DNA of 64,000 nucleotides from Ariolimax columbianus (Eukaryota > Mollusca > Gastropoda > Stylommatophora > Arionidae), in assembly GCA_036924085.1 (NCBI GenBank), contig JAVGWX010000002.1, forward strand, positions 91,792,371 to 91,856,370, in the 5' to 3' direction. The position numbers and the translations under genes are program-made. A model generated the notes under the pieces. The model saw only the letters and a list, made by a program, of their open reading frames with translations, ran no database searches and was not told the DNA's origin. Shown here piece by piece: positions 1 to 11,459 of the stretch. How positions within the stretch are numbered: the stretch's first letter is position 1; each line of letters begins with the position of its first letter.

Positions 1-399
1 AACCGCCCTTCTCGCCCCCTCAACTTAACCATCTATTCCCCTCTCCCACGCCCCCTCCTCCCTCAACCTGCCCGTCTCTTTCCTTTAAGCTTTAACGCCC
101 AACTTAGCCAGGGAAAGTTACATATATTTAAAAAAAAAACAATTTGGTACTGCATGTATTTTCATACAACAAATGGAACGAATTTTAAATTGTTGAATTT
201 TGTTGTTGCTAGTTGTCAGTTTGTCGTGTTCGTATTTGTCGATAAACAGTATTTTTCAAGCAACTAAAATTTCATAATTCGTGAAAGGAATGATATAAAT
301 ATTCAAGTGCAAAGTTTTTGAGGAGAACACTGTCATACTTTTTGGTAACTTTTTTGGTCGTGTCCCTTGAATTATATTAAATTGCATATAGAGAAACGA
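1..399. other. No gene; pyrimidine-rich start
   Basis: The first 110 bases are C/T-rich and resemble a decayed edge of the 31-bp cytosine-rich minisatellite at 19.2-20.3 kb. The remainder is AT-rich and I recognise nothing in it. Confidence 0.4.
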
Positions 400-760
400 T
401 CATATGCCCCTAATTCGTGAAAAGAAAGACATATGAACGTGAAGTAACGTCCACAACTGATGATAATCTTCTAGCCCTGTGATATTCAGGAAGTAGACTG
501 CATTTCCGGTCTTCGCCGGTCCCCCACAGCTTTTCGAGCATGGTCGCTTCCCCGGTCTAGACTGTCTCTCTTTGATCTGCATAAGTGGGGCAGTCTTACA
601 GAGTATGTTCTGGTGTTTGCTTGGGTGCTCCACACTCGCACGTGTCTCTGGGACCCATTCTATAGAGGTGGGCCTTGAATCTGTCATGCCCCGTTCTGAG
701 TCTGAAGATCTTTATCTGTCCATCTCTGCTAAGTTTCTCTATGATGTCCTTTTCTGACGT
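400..760 (-). mobile_element. LINE 3' end: C-terminal zinc-like region of an RNase H-type retrotransposon
   Basis: The minus strand, read across a few stops and shifts, gives FRLRTGHDRFKAHLYRMG followed by CECGAPKQTPEH and DCPTYADQRE. This is the C-terminal Cys-X-Cys...His...Cys segment that ends many APE-type non-LTR retrotransposon proteins, and FRLRTGH is also found in the intact element at 55-59 kb. The next stretch (EKLWGTGED) recurs in the fragments at 10.9 kb and 36.2 kb, so this is a family with at least three tails in the window. In-frame stops show it is dead. The 5' limit is not clear. Confidence 0.6.
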
Positions 761-1149
761 ATTATTTGTGTTGGTCTCCCCATTCTCCCCTCGTGGCTGG
801 TTTAATGAATGTCTTTGCTTCCTTAGCTTTGGGGATGGCGAGTCAGTGTGCCAGACGAATCACCATCTGGTCATTTTCCCCTTAGCCTCTGTCAAGTTTT
901 CCAACATATTACATTACCATTTATTATACTTTTCAGGCCAGTGTTTTCACCTTTATACTACACCCCCCCCCCCCCCCTTCCCAGAATGACCAACAGTCTA
1001 CATATAACCTTAGCTACGTATTTTCTATGTATTGACATATATTTTGTATGCGTTCCTATTTACTTCCACCATGTGTTAGTTGTTATTGTGCGTATTGTCC
1101 GTTGTCCGCAGTCTGTAGTCTGGATATGATACCGTCCTCCATGTATGTC
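761..1149. other. No gene; poly-C run
   Basis: Unassigned sequence with a homopolymer of about 16 C near 962-977. Short open frames here are chance. Confidence 0.45.
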
Positions 1150-1545
1150 GTTTCCTTCTTCTGATTCTTCTTCTTCTTCTTCTTCATCATCTTCGTTTGT
1201 CCTCAATCTCACGTTTCTAAGCCTTCAAAAGAACTTTGCAAGTAGCATGATGCTGTCTGGAGAACGGCATGCGTTGTATCGTAGTTTACAGCTTGACTGC
1301 AATATTTGCACGTTCGGTCCGATACATCCGATTGTAACAGTCATTTCTGAGTACCGAGTTTAGCCTTCCATCTCCAATACCTTCTCCTTAGCTAGTCTGC
1401 TTTTTTGCCACTTGTTATCCAGGATCACCGCGTAAAGGTGTAGAAGGGTCTTGGCAGCTCTGGTTCGAAGGCCCTGACGCTAGCAGTCAGTTATGAGTCT
1501 CTGACCGCTGCAGCTCATGCGCTGCTAATAATCTCTCTCCAAATC
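1150..1545 (-). mobile_element. SINE-like family A copy (minus orientation)
   Basis: This dispersed element occurs at least ten times in the window. Its consensus reads, from 5' to 3': a CAGCGACTCATAGCTG block, a CACCTCCACGTGGTGATCC block, an AGTCGGATGTGTTGGACCG block, then a short 3' segment ending in GAGAACGAACG and a GAA microsatellite. Here the tail is the TTC run at about 1165-1190 and the element runs toward 1545. I see no good Pol III boxes, so calling it a SINE is inference from size, dispersal and the simple-repeat tail. Confidence 0.6.
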
Positions 1546-1839
1546 TCAGAGCTAAATCAGCTCTCTCATAACCTGCGTTTCCAAAATGATAATGAGGCTT
1601 ATGAATAGTAACCGTTGAGGTCCTCTGTATGTTTTTAGCTTGATCTCATCTCATGAATTGGGTATTCGTTTCTGTCTTTATTAAATGGTTCCGTTAGTGA
1701 TCTTCAGTCAGTAAAGATCCGTGTCCGGTCCGATGTGGCGAGAGTTTTCATTGTTTCTTGAAGCGTCATAGATTTTGCTCCGAATTTGAATAATATTTCC
1801 CAGTTGGGATACCCTGTGAGTTATCCTCAAATCGTGATG

Positions 1840-2215
1840 CCGGGGTCAAAGATGCAGCTTTGAACCAACAATCAGCAGCCAGATCCTCATACTTGGCTAC
1901 TACTTCAGGGTCAGTGACCTGTAACTAACCAGGGCCCTATTCCACCTCAAGTGGCGGCTATGGACAGAGACCAACCATGCAGTCTGGCTAAGGGATTAAG
2001 AGTCAAAGAGGTAAGTCAAACACGATACGAATAATGCCCTGCTGAAATCGGATGTGATGTGCAGAAATGCACAGCTATCGTAGTCTTAGCTGTAAACTAT
2101 GAAACAACGTCACAAATGCCCGTCTCTGGACGAAAAAGAGAAGAAGAAGATGGAAAAAGAGGAAGAAGAATTAGAAGAAGAAGAAGAGGGAGACAAAGAA
2201 ATCGGGTGCGAATAT
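1840..2215 (+). mobile_element. SINE-like family A copy (plus orientation)
   Basis: A diverged family A copy: the CAGCAGCCAG block is near 1870, GAAATCGGATGTG near 2045, and an imperfect GAA/GGAAGAA tail spans about 2135-2200. The purine-rich tail produces long spurious open frames on both strands. Confidence 0.55.
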
Positions 2216-2869
2216 TCAAGCCTCTGGCATTCCTTGCAGTTTCCGCATGAGGGGACAGCACCGCAACAGTCCCAGCTACTGACACAATCAACAACAATGA
2301 AACACTTGGGAAACGTTTGGGAAAGTCTCACGATAGTTTTGAAGTAATTTATTTTTAAAAAAAAGCAATATGATGTACTGTCGTACCTGTCATTACCGGC
2401 TCATGTTGACAGCGTTGAAACGGACATGATCCGACCTATAAAGTATTGTGGGTTTGAATCCCAATTCTGAAGATAAAAAACAAACGGTTAAAAACGAAGA
2501 TGATATTTGTAAGTATGAGCTTCAGAAAAACGGAAGGATTTAAATACAGGGGTCGGCAATTTGCTTTCTCCGGGTTTATTCGGGTACACGTATGATCTCT
2601 GCGTGGCCCATGCCCCGTTCTCGGGAAATAGTAAGGTAAGGTACAGCATTGTCCTCAGAGATGAAGAGAGGTTTACATTTTCTAGGTTTCAGCCTTTTTT
2701 GATTGTTTGGTGTGATAAATTCTTTACTTCCACGATAGTCAAGACTGGCCACTCGAGAAGTTTCTGCAAGGAACTGGCAACTTCACGATCTAAAAACCAT
2801 TGGCACTGAAATCACACTTCAAGCAAATAAATTCATCATTCACTTAAGGCTGGTTTGGGTAAGCCAAGT
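2216..2869. other. No recognisable gene
   Basis: Open frames are short and without recognisable motifs; no repeat was identified. Confidence 0.4.
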
Positions 2870-3335
2870 TCAGTTTTGGACCTATGCTCCGACATCTGTG
2901 GAGCGCTGACCAACGTCTGGACAGGTAAAACATTCTGATCGGACATGTTAGTCAGGGTCAGGTAAAACATACTAATTAGGCATGTTAGTCATGGTCAAGT
3001 AAAACATATTGATCAGGCATGTTAGTCAGGATCAAGTAAAACATATTGATCAGGCATGTTAGTCAGGGTCAAGTAAAATATATTGATCAGGCATGTTAGT
3101 CAGGGTCAAGTAAAACATATTGATCAGGCATGTTAGTCAGGGTCAGGTAAAACATACTGATCAATCATGTTAGTCAGGGTCAAGTAAAACATATTGATCA
3201 GGCATGTTAGTCAGGGTCAGGTAAAACATACTGATCAGGCATGTTAGTCAGGGTCAGGTAAAACATACTCATCAAGCATGTTAGTCAGGGTCAGGTAAAA
3301 CATACTGGTTGGATTTGTTAGTCAGGGTCATGTAA
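2870..3335 (+). repeat. 37-bp minisatellite, about 11 copies
   Basis: The unit is about 37 bp and contains CATGTTAGTCAGGGTCA and TAAAACATACTGATCA. It lies directly upstream of a family B SINE-like body (3340 onward). Two or three copies of the same unit precede other family B elements (27.37 kb, 48.6 kb), so the array is an expansion of the 5' part of that element. A reverse-orientation array of the same sequence, without a body, is at 33.3 kb. Confidence 0.85.
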
Positions 3336-3645
3336 AATATACTAGCCCAGACCGACATCTCATTTTCCCCATAGATATCCATGGAAACAAGCTGTTTTAT
3401 GTCATACTGGCTAAAGACGTGGGGGGTCGATGTGATCCTAGTAGTAGTGAGCGACACGCAGATGACGCTAATCAAAGCACAACCGTCTAGTGGAAACCGG
3501 TCTACATTCACCAGCAATATCTGAATGTGAGGAAAGCGACTGTAACTTGTCACATAACGTCCTTTCCAGGGCGCACACAAAGTAAAGTTACTCATTCTGG
3601 GCATACAACAACAGCAGCAATAGCAGCAACAGCAACAACGCCAGC
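3336..3645 (+). mobile_element. SINE-like family B copy with CAA tail
   Basis: The body carries blocks shared with copies at 27.4, 40.2, 46.4, 48.7 and 49.3 kb: CCATGGAAACAAGCTGTTTT, GTAGTGAGCGACACGCAGAT, AGCACAACCGTCTAG and ACTCATTCTGGGCATAC. It ends in an imperfect (CAA/CAG)n tail at about 3605-3640. No coding capacity. Its origin is not recognisable, and SINE is a working label based on size, dispersal and the tail. Confidence 0.65.
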
Positions 3646-3860
3646 AGACTGACCACTCCTACCACCAACACTATTATACCACCAACCCTCACCACCACTG
3701 ACAACGACGACAACAACAACAATACCACCACCTTCACCACTTCTCCCCTACCCTCTTCACCACCATTCTACCAACCCTCCCACCCAATCCCTCCACCATT
3801 ATCACCAGCACCATCATCGCCACCGACAAAGGCAACAACAACACTCACACGCCGAGAGGG
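3646..3860 (+). repeat. A/C-rich low-complexity tract
   Basis: Imperfect ACC, ACA and CAACAACGA triplets continue from the family B tail, probably a decayed extension of it. Confidence 0.5.
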
Positions 3861-3944
3861 ACAGGTAAATGATTATGAATATTATTTATCAAGATCATGT
3901 ATATTCCCCTTCCTCGCTGCCTTTTCTTCTCAAACATTATTTTG

Positions 3945-4195
3945 AGACCGAAGATACATCTCAATTAATGTCCTGACAGACGTCACTGATTCAAAGTAAA
4001 CATAGACCTTTGACCGCCTCCTGGCGGTAGCCCTGCAAACACGTTGCATTAGTAGTCTGGCTAATAGAATAGAGTAGCCAAGGGAAAGCAAACCCAGTTC
4101 TAAAGATGCAGTGCTGGAACCACGTGTGCCTGGTCAAAAGGCGCAGATATCCAGGCCTCGCCATACACCACAACACAACGATTTATTTGCCTGGA
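3945..4195 (+). mobile_element. Degenerate SINE-like family A fragment
   Basis: Blocks such as ACCGCCTCCTGGCGGTAGCC, AGTCTGGCTAATAGA and AGGCGCAGATATC match the middle of family A. Neither end nor tail is clear. Confidence 0.4.
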
Positions 4196-5212
4196 CGAAA
4201 GCCAAAGAAGTAGACCTATAAACAGCCTATCTGGAATCCATATCTCAGAAGATAGACTGATAATGAATCGTATCGATCCTGTATTTCTGGGCGCCGAAAT
4301 GGTAAAAACTGGTCATTATGAAAAAAAAACACGTTTATTTTAGTGGTACAATCGATTATATTCCCGGTGAAGAGTGTAGCAATGGCCTTTTATCAGATAT
4401 ATATTATTTAGAGATATCCATGGTGTAGCCTAGTTGAAAATAGACTTCAAAATTACGGACGGAGATAAAATAATACCGGCGTGGTTCGTTACTGGTCGGA
4501 CCGCTCCTCCAGTCGACCCAGCTATAAATTGGTACCTGACGTGTTAGTTAGGAAATGTATAAACAGCACAGAAGAGAACTAGTCTCCCCACCTCATTGGC
4601 TGTGGCTGAGTACATAAAGAGTTACCTTTTCTTTCCCGACGGAAATAGTTGTCGTTCGACTGACCTTTACCTTTTTTATATTCTAAGATAGGGTACGGCG
4701 TGGTCCCTTTTTATATTGAAAGAAGAAATGTCAATGGGCTTTTAAAACTGTCTTTCTGTGAAAAGGGCAATTGACTCAAAGAGAGATAAGGCCAATATAC
4801 GGCTTGGTAAAGATAAACAGGTTGAAGAGAAGTTAGTATAGTATGGTAGGACTGGCACATATTTTTCAATTGGTTCCAGTGACGAGTATCAGTTACAGAG
4901 GGACAAACAGCCCGACTCTTCGAATGAGGTCAGGATGACTTCGCACATCGGAAATTTGCATGCTGTCCTGGTATGTATAGGTAAACTTAGCCGAATAGTG
5001 GTCACTGTTGTCTGGGATGAAGTTTTAGAGAATAAATTGTACTATGTCTATTGTTTTTTTATGAAGTGGGTTGGCCAGTTCACTTTCTGACTGCTTTCCT
5101 TCCCTAACAGTAAGTCAGATATTCATTTACAGCTAAGTCAACTGGAGCGTGCCGGTAACGGGAGTTAAAGTCCGTACATTCACGATAGAAAGCAAGAGCT
5201 CTACCATTGCGC
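4196..5212. other. No recognisable gene or repeat
   Basis: About 1 kb of AT-moderate sequence without a long open frame on either strand. I see nothing assignable in it. Confidence 0.4.
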
Positions 5213-5560
5213 TAATCAGAAACTCGGGAGCTCAGTGGTCTCGAGGTAAGGTGTCCGTCTGTGGTGCCGGAAGCGCAGGTTCAAATTTCCGTGGAGAAGG
5301 TATTTTCTCACGAGGATCTTCTGGTAAAAATGTCCCTGATCGCTAGGTAGTGAGATCGGACTACCGTGTTCAGGGTCTAGCACGTTACAAATCTCTTGGC
5401 AGTTAGAGATCGAAAAGAGTAATCTTAACAGCCGCTGCCCGGACAAAATTCAAGTTAAAAATCTACCAAAGTAATTTGTACCATACCCGAGGCCTAGTAA
5501 GCCGCAGGAAGTTCTAAAATACCTACTACGTATAGCTGAAGAGTTCGGCTACCTGGCAAC
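5213..5560 (+). mobile_element. tRNA-derived SINE (family T1)
   Basis: It starts GGGAGCTCAGTGGTCTCGAG, which looks like a tRNA 5' half with box A, followed about 45 bp later by GCAGGTTCAAATTTC, which resembles box B (GGTTCRANNCC). A tRNA-unrelated body follows with GTAGTGAGATCGGACT and GGCCTAGTAAGCCGCAGGAA. A second copy at 29930-30590 shares the order of blocks and has a better box B (GGGTTCGAATC). Pol III transcription is expected for such elements. Confidence 0.7.
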
Positions 5561-6067
5561 ATACATTAAATATTCATGTTTGAATACCAGGATTTCGAGT
5601 ATTCCAAGTAAGAAACTCTGATGTATTTTGGCATTACATGTTGACGATGAGACATACAGACCCAGTGGCCCTCCCACGTCCTCGAAATATGCCATCTTTG
5701 CGTCCTGAATAATTTTTTTTACCCATTTCCTAAACACTTGTCCCCTTTATCGGAATCCCACTTCACAACTTTGTTTAGGATATCCTATCATCCACTCCAG
5801 TGGATTGCTCAAGTACTTATCGCGTGGCAGGGACGTGATTACCTCCACTGTTACTCAGACAGAATGTCGTCAGCGGCATGACTAATAGTGAGATCAAAGG
5901 TCATGAAAAGCTTGCCATGTACAGCTCCATTCTGTGATAAAGCGCTAGACACTAGTCCCTGGATACAATATATCTACCTATGTTCTTTGGTCGTCAAAAA
6001 AATCTTCAAATAGAGAAACAGGTGCTCTCCAGTTTTAACTGTGCGACCCTAATAAATATGTCTAAAA
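5561..6067. other. No recognisable gene
   Basis: No coding motif or repeat recognised. Confidence 0.4.
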
Positions 6068-8437
6068 CATAGGCATGAATACATGTCAGCATTAGCTGCC
6101 TATGCACCGACAGACCTGGCTCAACCCCAGGCAAAGAACGAATTTTACGAGGACCTGATCAACGCCACCGCCACTGTCCCTCCCCACCACGAACTCGTCT
6201 TACTGGGGGATTTCACTGCTGTAACAGCGAAGAAATCGACCACATTCTTGTGAGGACCTCGATTGGGTGTCCGAGTTCTCCGTGGCGTGGAGGCACTGAT
6301 CATCGTCTGCTAACTGTGAAGTTCTCAATTAGCCCATATGCTGCTCCCAAACGGGCACTGACTAAGTTCTCAATTAGTCCATACGCTGCAGCCCAAACCG
6401 ACACTGACTAAGTTCTCAATTATGCTGCTCCCAAACCGACACTGACTAAGGTCTCAATTAGCCCATATGCTGCAGCCCAAACCGGCACTGACTAAGTTCT
6501 CAATTACGCTGCTCCCAAACCGACATTGACTAAGCTCTCAATTAGCCCATATGCAGCCCCCAAACCGACACTGACTAAGTTCTCAATTACGCTGCTCATA
6601 AACCGACACTGACTAAGTTCTCAATTAGCCCACATGCTATGCTCCCAAACCGACACTGACTAAGTTCTCAATGAGCCCATATGCTGCTCCCGAACCGACA
6701 CTGACTAAGTTCTCAATTAGCCCATATGCTGCTCCCAAACTGACACTGACTAAGTTCTCAATTAGCCCATATGCTGCCCCCAAACTGGCACTGACTAAGT
6801 TCTCAATTACGCTGCACCCAAACCGACACTGATTAAGTTCTCAATTACGCTGCACCCAAACCGACACTGACTAAGTTCTCAATTACGCTGCTCCCAAACC
6901 GACACTGACTAAGTTCTCAATTAGCACATATGCTGCTCCCAAACCGGCACTGACTAAGTTGTCAATGAGCCCATATGCTGCTCCCAAACCGGCACTGACT
7001 AAGTTGTCAATGAGCCCATATGCTGCCCCCAAACCGACACTGACTAAGTTCTCAATTAGCACATATGCTGCTCCCAAACCGACACTGACTAAGTTCTCAA
7101 TCAGCCCATACGCTGCTCCCGAACCGACACTGACTAAGTTCTCAATTATGCTGCTCCCGAACCGACACTGACTAAGTTCTCAATTATGCTGCCCCCAAAC
7201 CGGCACTGACTAAGTTCTCAATTACGCTGCTCTCAAACCGACAATGACTAAGATCTCAATTAGCCCATATGCAGCCCCGAAACCGACACTGACTAAGTTC
7301 TCAATGAGCCCATATGCTGCTCCCAAATCGACACTGACTAAGTTCTCAATGAGCCCATAGGCTGCTCCCAAACCGACACTGACTAAGTTCTCAATGAGCC
7401 CATATGCTGCTCCCAAACCGACACTGACTAAGTTCTCAATGAGCCCATATGCTGCTCCCAAACCGACACTGACTAAGTTCTCAATGAGTCCATATGCTGC
7501 CCTCAAACCGACACTGACTAAGTTCTCAATTAGCCCATATGCTGCCCTCAAACCGCCACTGACTAAGTTCTCAATGAGCCCATATGCTGCTCCCAAACCG
7601 ACACTGACTACGAGGTACAACGTCCAGCTTCTCAAGCAGAGCATTACGTTAATGCCGTCGGGGAACGCCTCACTGCTGCGGTGCTCTTCGAGATGACCCA
7701 GAAACAGCTTGGTGCGCCATAAAAGATGTCATACGGGAGGCGGCTTAGCCTATCGTGGAATCAAATCTACCAAAAGCACCAGCCGTGGCTCTCTGACAGC
7801 ACATACGATATATTACTCTTAAAGAAAGCAGCCAGGCTACACAACGACCCAGACGAACGCCGTCGACAGCAAAGTCGATTCCGCGCAGCGTCTAGAGTCG
7901 ACAAAGAGCGCTACATCAGTGGCATTGCGGATGCAGTCGAAGCGGGCCTCAGATTTCATGATCACAAGTCTGTCTACCAGGCCATAAAGCTCCTCAGACC
8001 TGGAGGTAAGCAGCAAGTGCGCAGCGGTCTCGAGTTTGTCAACAGGGCCCATGGCTCACCTTACACAACGAAGCCAGGTGGAACGAGCATTACGCAAATG
8101 CTCTGAATCTACCAACGTATCTGCAAAGACACATCTCCCCCCTGTCTCGGTTATTCTGGAACGTCGACGCATTTCCCTGTTCGGTCATGTTGTCCGACTG
8201 GACAAGGAGGCCCCATCTCACCAGATTCTTCAAAAGACAGTAACAGTGCAAACGGCCTTAACCTTGCTGGCTGGAAGCGCCGGAGATGTCGTCCCCGAAA
8301 CACGTGGCTTCAACAGGTAGCGGCTTCCCCATATGCCTTAGAGGAGGCCTGGCAGCATGCAGTTACAACTAGATATGTTAGTGTTCATCGGACGCAACGG
8401 GCCCCAGACGCCTAAGCGAACATTGTTGTTGTTGTTG
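6068..8437 (+). mobile_element. Internally deleted LINE with embedded minisatellite
   Basis: Three parts of one plus-strand APE-type non-LTR retrotransposon can be read. First, endonuclease remnants at 6096-6312: AYAPTDLAQPQAKNEFYEDL, LLGDF and, after a shift, GTDHRLLTVKFS, the catalytic Ser-Asp-His-type motif region. Second, after the tandem array, a linker before the RT (7600-8060: LSDSTYDILLLKKAARLHND, RQQSRFRAASRVDKERYIS). Third, the C-terminal tail (8150-8420: ERRRISLFGHVVRLDKEAPS, then CRPRNTWLQQV). The RT core is missing between the second and third parts, so the copy is an internal deletion. It ends in (TTG)n at 8425-8437. Not functional. Confidence 0.75.
6313..7612 (+). repeat. 45-bp minisatellite inside the LINE, about 30 copies
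   Basis: The main unit is 45 bp and encodes KFSISPYAAPKPTLT in the frame of the flanking endonuclease motif GTDHRLLTVKFS. A common 38-bp variant lacks GCCCATA and breaks the frame. The array therefore looks seeded from LINE coding sequence just after the endonuclease domain. Copies differ by a few substitutions and by ATTA/GTCAATGAG variants, so homogenisation is incomplete. Confidence 0.85.
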
Positions 8438-8596
8438 ACCCCATTTATCGAAGTTCTTATATGTTGAGCCCTCTTTGGTGATCATTCCACGAAGTCTCTT
8501 TTGGCATTCCTGACTTTCTGTTGCAAACTGGAGCTCACATAACTGTCTGGAATGGGATTATGTTGTTCTTCATTCTAACCGCAGCACATGCCCCAT

Positions 8597-9104
8597 GCCC
8601 CATGTGTGTGTGTGTGTGTGTGTGTGTATCTGTGTCTGTGTCTGTGTGTGTGTCTGTGTGTGTCTGTGTGTGTGTGTGTCTGTGAGTGTGTCTGTGTGTG
8701 TGTCTGTGTGTGTGTCTGTGTGTGTGTCTGTGTGTGTGTCTGTGTCTGTGTGTGTGTGTGTCTGTGTGTGTGTCTGTGTCTGTGTGTCTGTGTGTATGTG
8801 TCTGTGTCTGTGTGTCCGTGTCTGTGTCTATATGTGTGTATGTCTGTATGTATGTCTGTGTGTCTGTGTGTCAGTGTGTCAGTGTGTCTGTGTTTCTGTG
8901 TGTCTGTGTCTCTGTGTGTCTGTGTGTGTGTGTCTGTGTGTGTATGTCTGTGTGTGTGTGTCTGTGTGTGTGTGTCTGTGTGTGTATGTGTGTGTGTGTC
9001 TGTGTGTTTGTGTGTGTGTGTATGTGTGTACGTATTTACGTATGTACGTGTGTACGTATGTACGTATGTACGTATGTACGTTTGTACGTATGTATGTGGA
9101 GTTC
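8597..9104 (+). repeat. Long TG-rich microsatellite
   Basis: About 500 bp of (TG)n broken by TGTGTC and TGTATG variants, ending in GTACGTAT repeats (9025-9090). All three forward frames stay open and give Cys/Val-rich spurious frames; no protein should be called. Confidence 0.95.
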
Positions 9105-9475
9105 TAAATATATAGGTTCGATTGTCAGTGATGAAGGATCAAAATACCAGGTGGTGGCCAGAACAGCACAGATGCCAATGAACAGATTACGGCATGACAA
9201 CTGTTATATACACGAATGTCAGATTAATACGTATATTGGTTATGCAATATTTCTCTATGCCTGTGACACATGGACAAATACAGCCGACCTGTAGAGCAAG
9301 AAACAGGCCTTGCAAATGAAATGTTTCTGAAGACATCTGAGCGTCACATACAAAGACCGAGTTACAAATGAGGAATGACGGGAATGAAATACAACAGCAA
9401 TATGGCCTTTTCAAAACCTCTTGGTAACAGTCAAAAGTCGGAAACGCACTTGGTATGATCACATATCGAGTTGTT
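9105..9475 (+). mobile_element. LINE fragment: RT C-terminal region
   Basis: Plus-strand translation with several stops and shifts gives [30 protein letters not shown] and RHLSVTYKDRVTNE. These are the post-catalytic blocks of the RTE/CR1-like RT thumb region (forms of YLGS...D, LLYGCETWT and RVTNEE). Fragment ends near a (TTG)n stretch at about 9472. Nonfunctional. Confidence 0.7.
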
Positions 9476-10089
9476 GTTGTTGCTTAGATGTTTGCCTGAC
9501 TAGTTTCTACTGGCGGAGGCGCGCTATTTTCCACCCCAGACCGTAGTCCATTGGGCGATATCAGGACGCATAAACCAGTGCTTTGATGCATGCGTGTATC
9601 TGTATGTACCTAACCTGGTGTTTTCCGTGTTGCAGGAGTGTTTTCATGTCATTTGGTGGTTCTCTCTTTGATCCTTCCTGTGAGTGACAGGTGGTTGGCA
9701 AATCCTATTTCCGTAATCAATTTTTTTTTTTTCTTTCTATGAGTTGGAGGTACTCTCGTCCAGATTCTGAGGTTCTGTCTTACGTTCGATTTCCAGTGAT
9801 TGTTGTGCCAAAAAGAGGGAATGGGTATATTTATTTTAAGTATCGCATCTTCACGTTATTTGGTTTTTTTGTTTTTTTTTAAATAAAAGTGATAGGGACC
9901 TTTTTTTCTTTCTCGTTGTTTTTTTTTCTTTTGTTTTTTTAAATCATCATCATATATTTGCAAAAATAGTGAGGATGCAATGAGATGAGATGTATAAAGG
10001 TGATCTATGGAATGGGATGATTATGAAGATGCCAAAAATATATAGAAAAGAAAGTAATTAAAATGAAGTATCGGATAAGTAAAATAAAT
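9476..10089. other. T-rich, no gene
   Basis: Contains several poly-T runs (9720-9731, 9866-9880, 9900-9937). Nothing coding recognised. Confidence 0.5.
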
Positions 10090-10522
10090 GATTCTTGGCT
10101 TGGCATGCGGTTCATCGATTTGTCGTGTCGTGATCGGCTAGGTGTATTTCTTCGGGTCCATCATTCTCTCTGGTGACGGCAGCGCAGTTCTGTTTTGACA
10201 AATGCTCCAGGTGGAAGAGATCCTTTGACATTTGAAGGAAAACTTGAAATTGCTGAGCCGTATATTGTGTCCTCGGGAGATAAGTGTGAGTGGAATGGAT
10301 GGTGGACAGTCTTGCGAATTCGATCCTGCACGGCGGGGTGCAGGGCGAACGGCGAAGAGGTCGTCTCAAAAAGGATTAGGAGGACCCACAAAAATGGACC
10401 AATCTTTGACCAAAGAAGGGACAGGCAGCGACCGCTGGCAGAGAAGGGTGGCATGGATTGTGTGGGTGCGTTCATGGGTGCCCTAACAACCCCACCGGTT
10501 ACGGGATGACCTGACCTGATAT
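10090..10522 (+). mobile_element. Probable LINE 3' end
   Basis: An open stretch of 104 codons (10195-10509) ends MDCVGAFMGALTTPPVTG, followed by GGTTACGGGATGACCTGA. The same terminal DNA motif occurs at 26680-26715. The reading resembles an LINE C-terminal tail but lacks diagnostic RT motifs, so the call is tentative. Confidence 0.35.
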
Positions 10523-10904
10523 ATAGTTAGTTAGATTTCTTTCCATTTATGCCGTTAAGCGTAGTGATGCGCTAAAGTCGACTGTTCTTGTTCTGCGTCT
10601 ATCTGAGCCCGAGTCGTTGCACAGTCACTCTGCCATCTATCCAGATACCTCGCCGCGGCCCTCTTGTCCTGTAGTCAGATCTACCAGTATTGCAAGCTGG
10701 AAATTGGAGAACAACTCGGAGATACTGTGCACTTTCTGGGCAAGAAAAATAACACTTGGAAGTTGAAAATCGATAACAATAGACTGTTAGTCATGATATG
10801 TGGGTGGATAACGTAAGTAGATTGACTGGGAAAATACTAACATATTGGTCCATTGCAACGAGATTTATAATACACTGGAGATCCTACCAGAATATATTCT
10901 AAGG
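10523..10904. other. No recognisable gene
   Basis: Nothing assignable seen. Confidence 0.4.
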
Positions 10905-11020
10905 GTAAGCGGCCATGCTCGAAAAGCTGAGGGGAACTGGCGAAGACCTGAAATGTAGTCTCCTTCGTGAATCTCACCGGGCTATAAACGTATCATCAGT
11001 TGAACGAACAAGAAGAAGAT
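10905..11020 (+). mobile_element. LINE 3'-end fragment, same family as 400-760
   Basis: Encodes AAMLEKLRGTGEDLKCSLL, then ends GTTGAACGAACAAGAAGAAG. The last block resembles the 3' end of SINE-like family A (GAACGAACGAAGAAG), which may indicate a LINE/SINE pair sharing a 3' tail. Confidence 0.55.
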
Positions 11021-11459
11021 TGGTGGTCCATTTTAGTGGACCTTCTATTTAGGGGATGGCACTTGGATTGAATTCAACTTATCTTTAACATTGCAGTCAA
11101 AAAATAAATTGTTTTAGAGCATTTTCCAGCCGTTCTAAACCTTTATTTCATTGAGTAATACAATTGAAATAATTTGAAGGTTACAGCAAACTTTTTCATA
11201 CACATTATTTTATGTTAAACAGACACAAACACATATACAAACACGCGCTGGTACCCGCACACTCATACATCCCATACAGGTTAATAACGCGCAACTTTGC
11301 AGGGTCCACTAACAAGAACACAAGTGCGGAAAATTTTCTGGGAAAGCTGTGACACATCCTTGACCCAGTTTACTTATCCAGTAACAGGAAGTAGTTCAGA
11401 ATTCTCTGCCCTTAGCGAGTGCACAAAGACCTCCACATTATCAAAGAATTGAAGGCGCT
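11021..11459. other. No recognisable gene
   Basis: AT-rich sequence, nothing assignable. Confidence 0.4.

Noticed and set aside
2870..3335. CRISPR-like regular repeats
   Set aside because: There are no unique spacers between repeats, the genome is animal, and the array is a continuous minisatellite. The same applies to the arrays at 19.2, 33.3, 47.1, 53.5 and 54.4 kb.
5213..5300. Functional tRNA genes at the box A/box B sites (also 29.4, 29.9, 34.9 and 52.0 kb)
   Set aside because: The heads cannot be folded by eye into a complete cloverleaf with an anticodon stem, and each continues into a repeated body, so they are SINE heads.
7726..8106. 126-codon frame as a host gene
   Set aside because: Its sequence (RQQSRFRAASRVDKERYIS) fits the linker between endonuclease and RT of a LINE, and both flanks are LINE as well.
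8588..9294. Three long Cys/Val-rich plus-strand frames
   Set aside because: Translations of a TG microsatellite.
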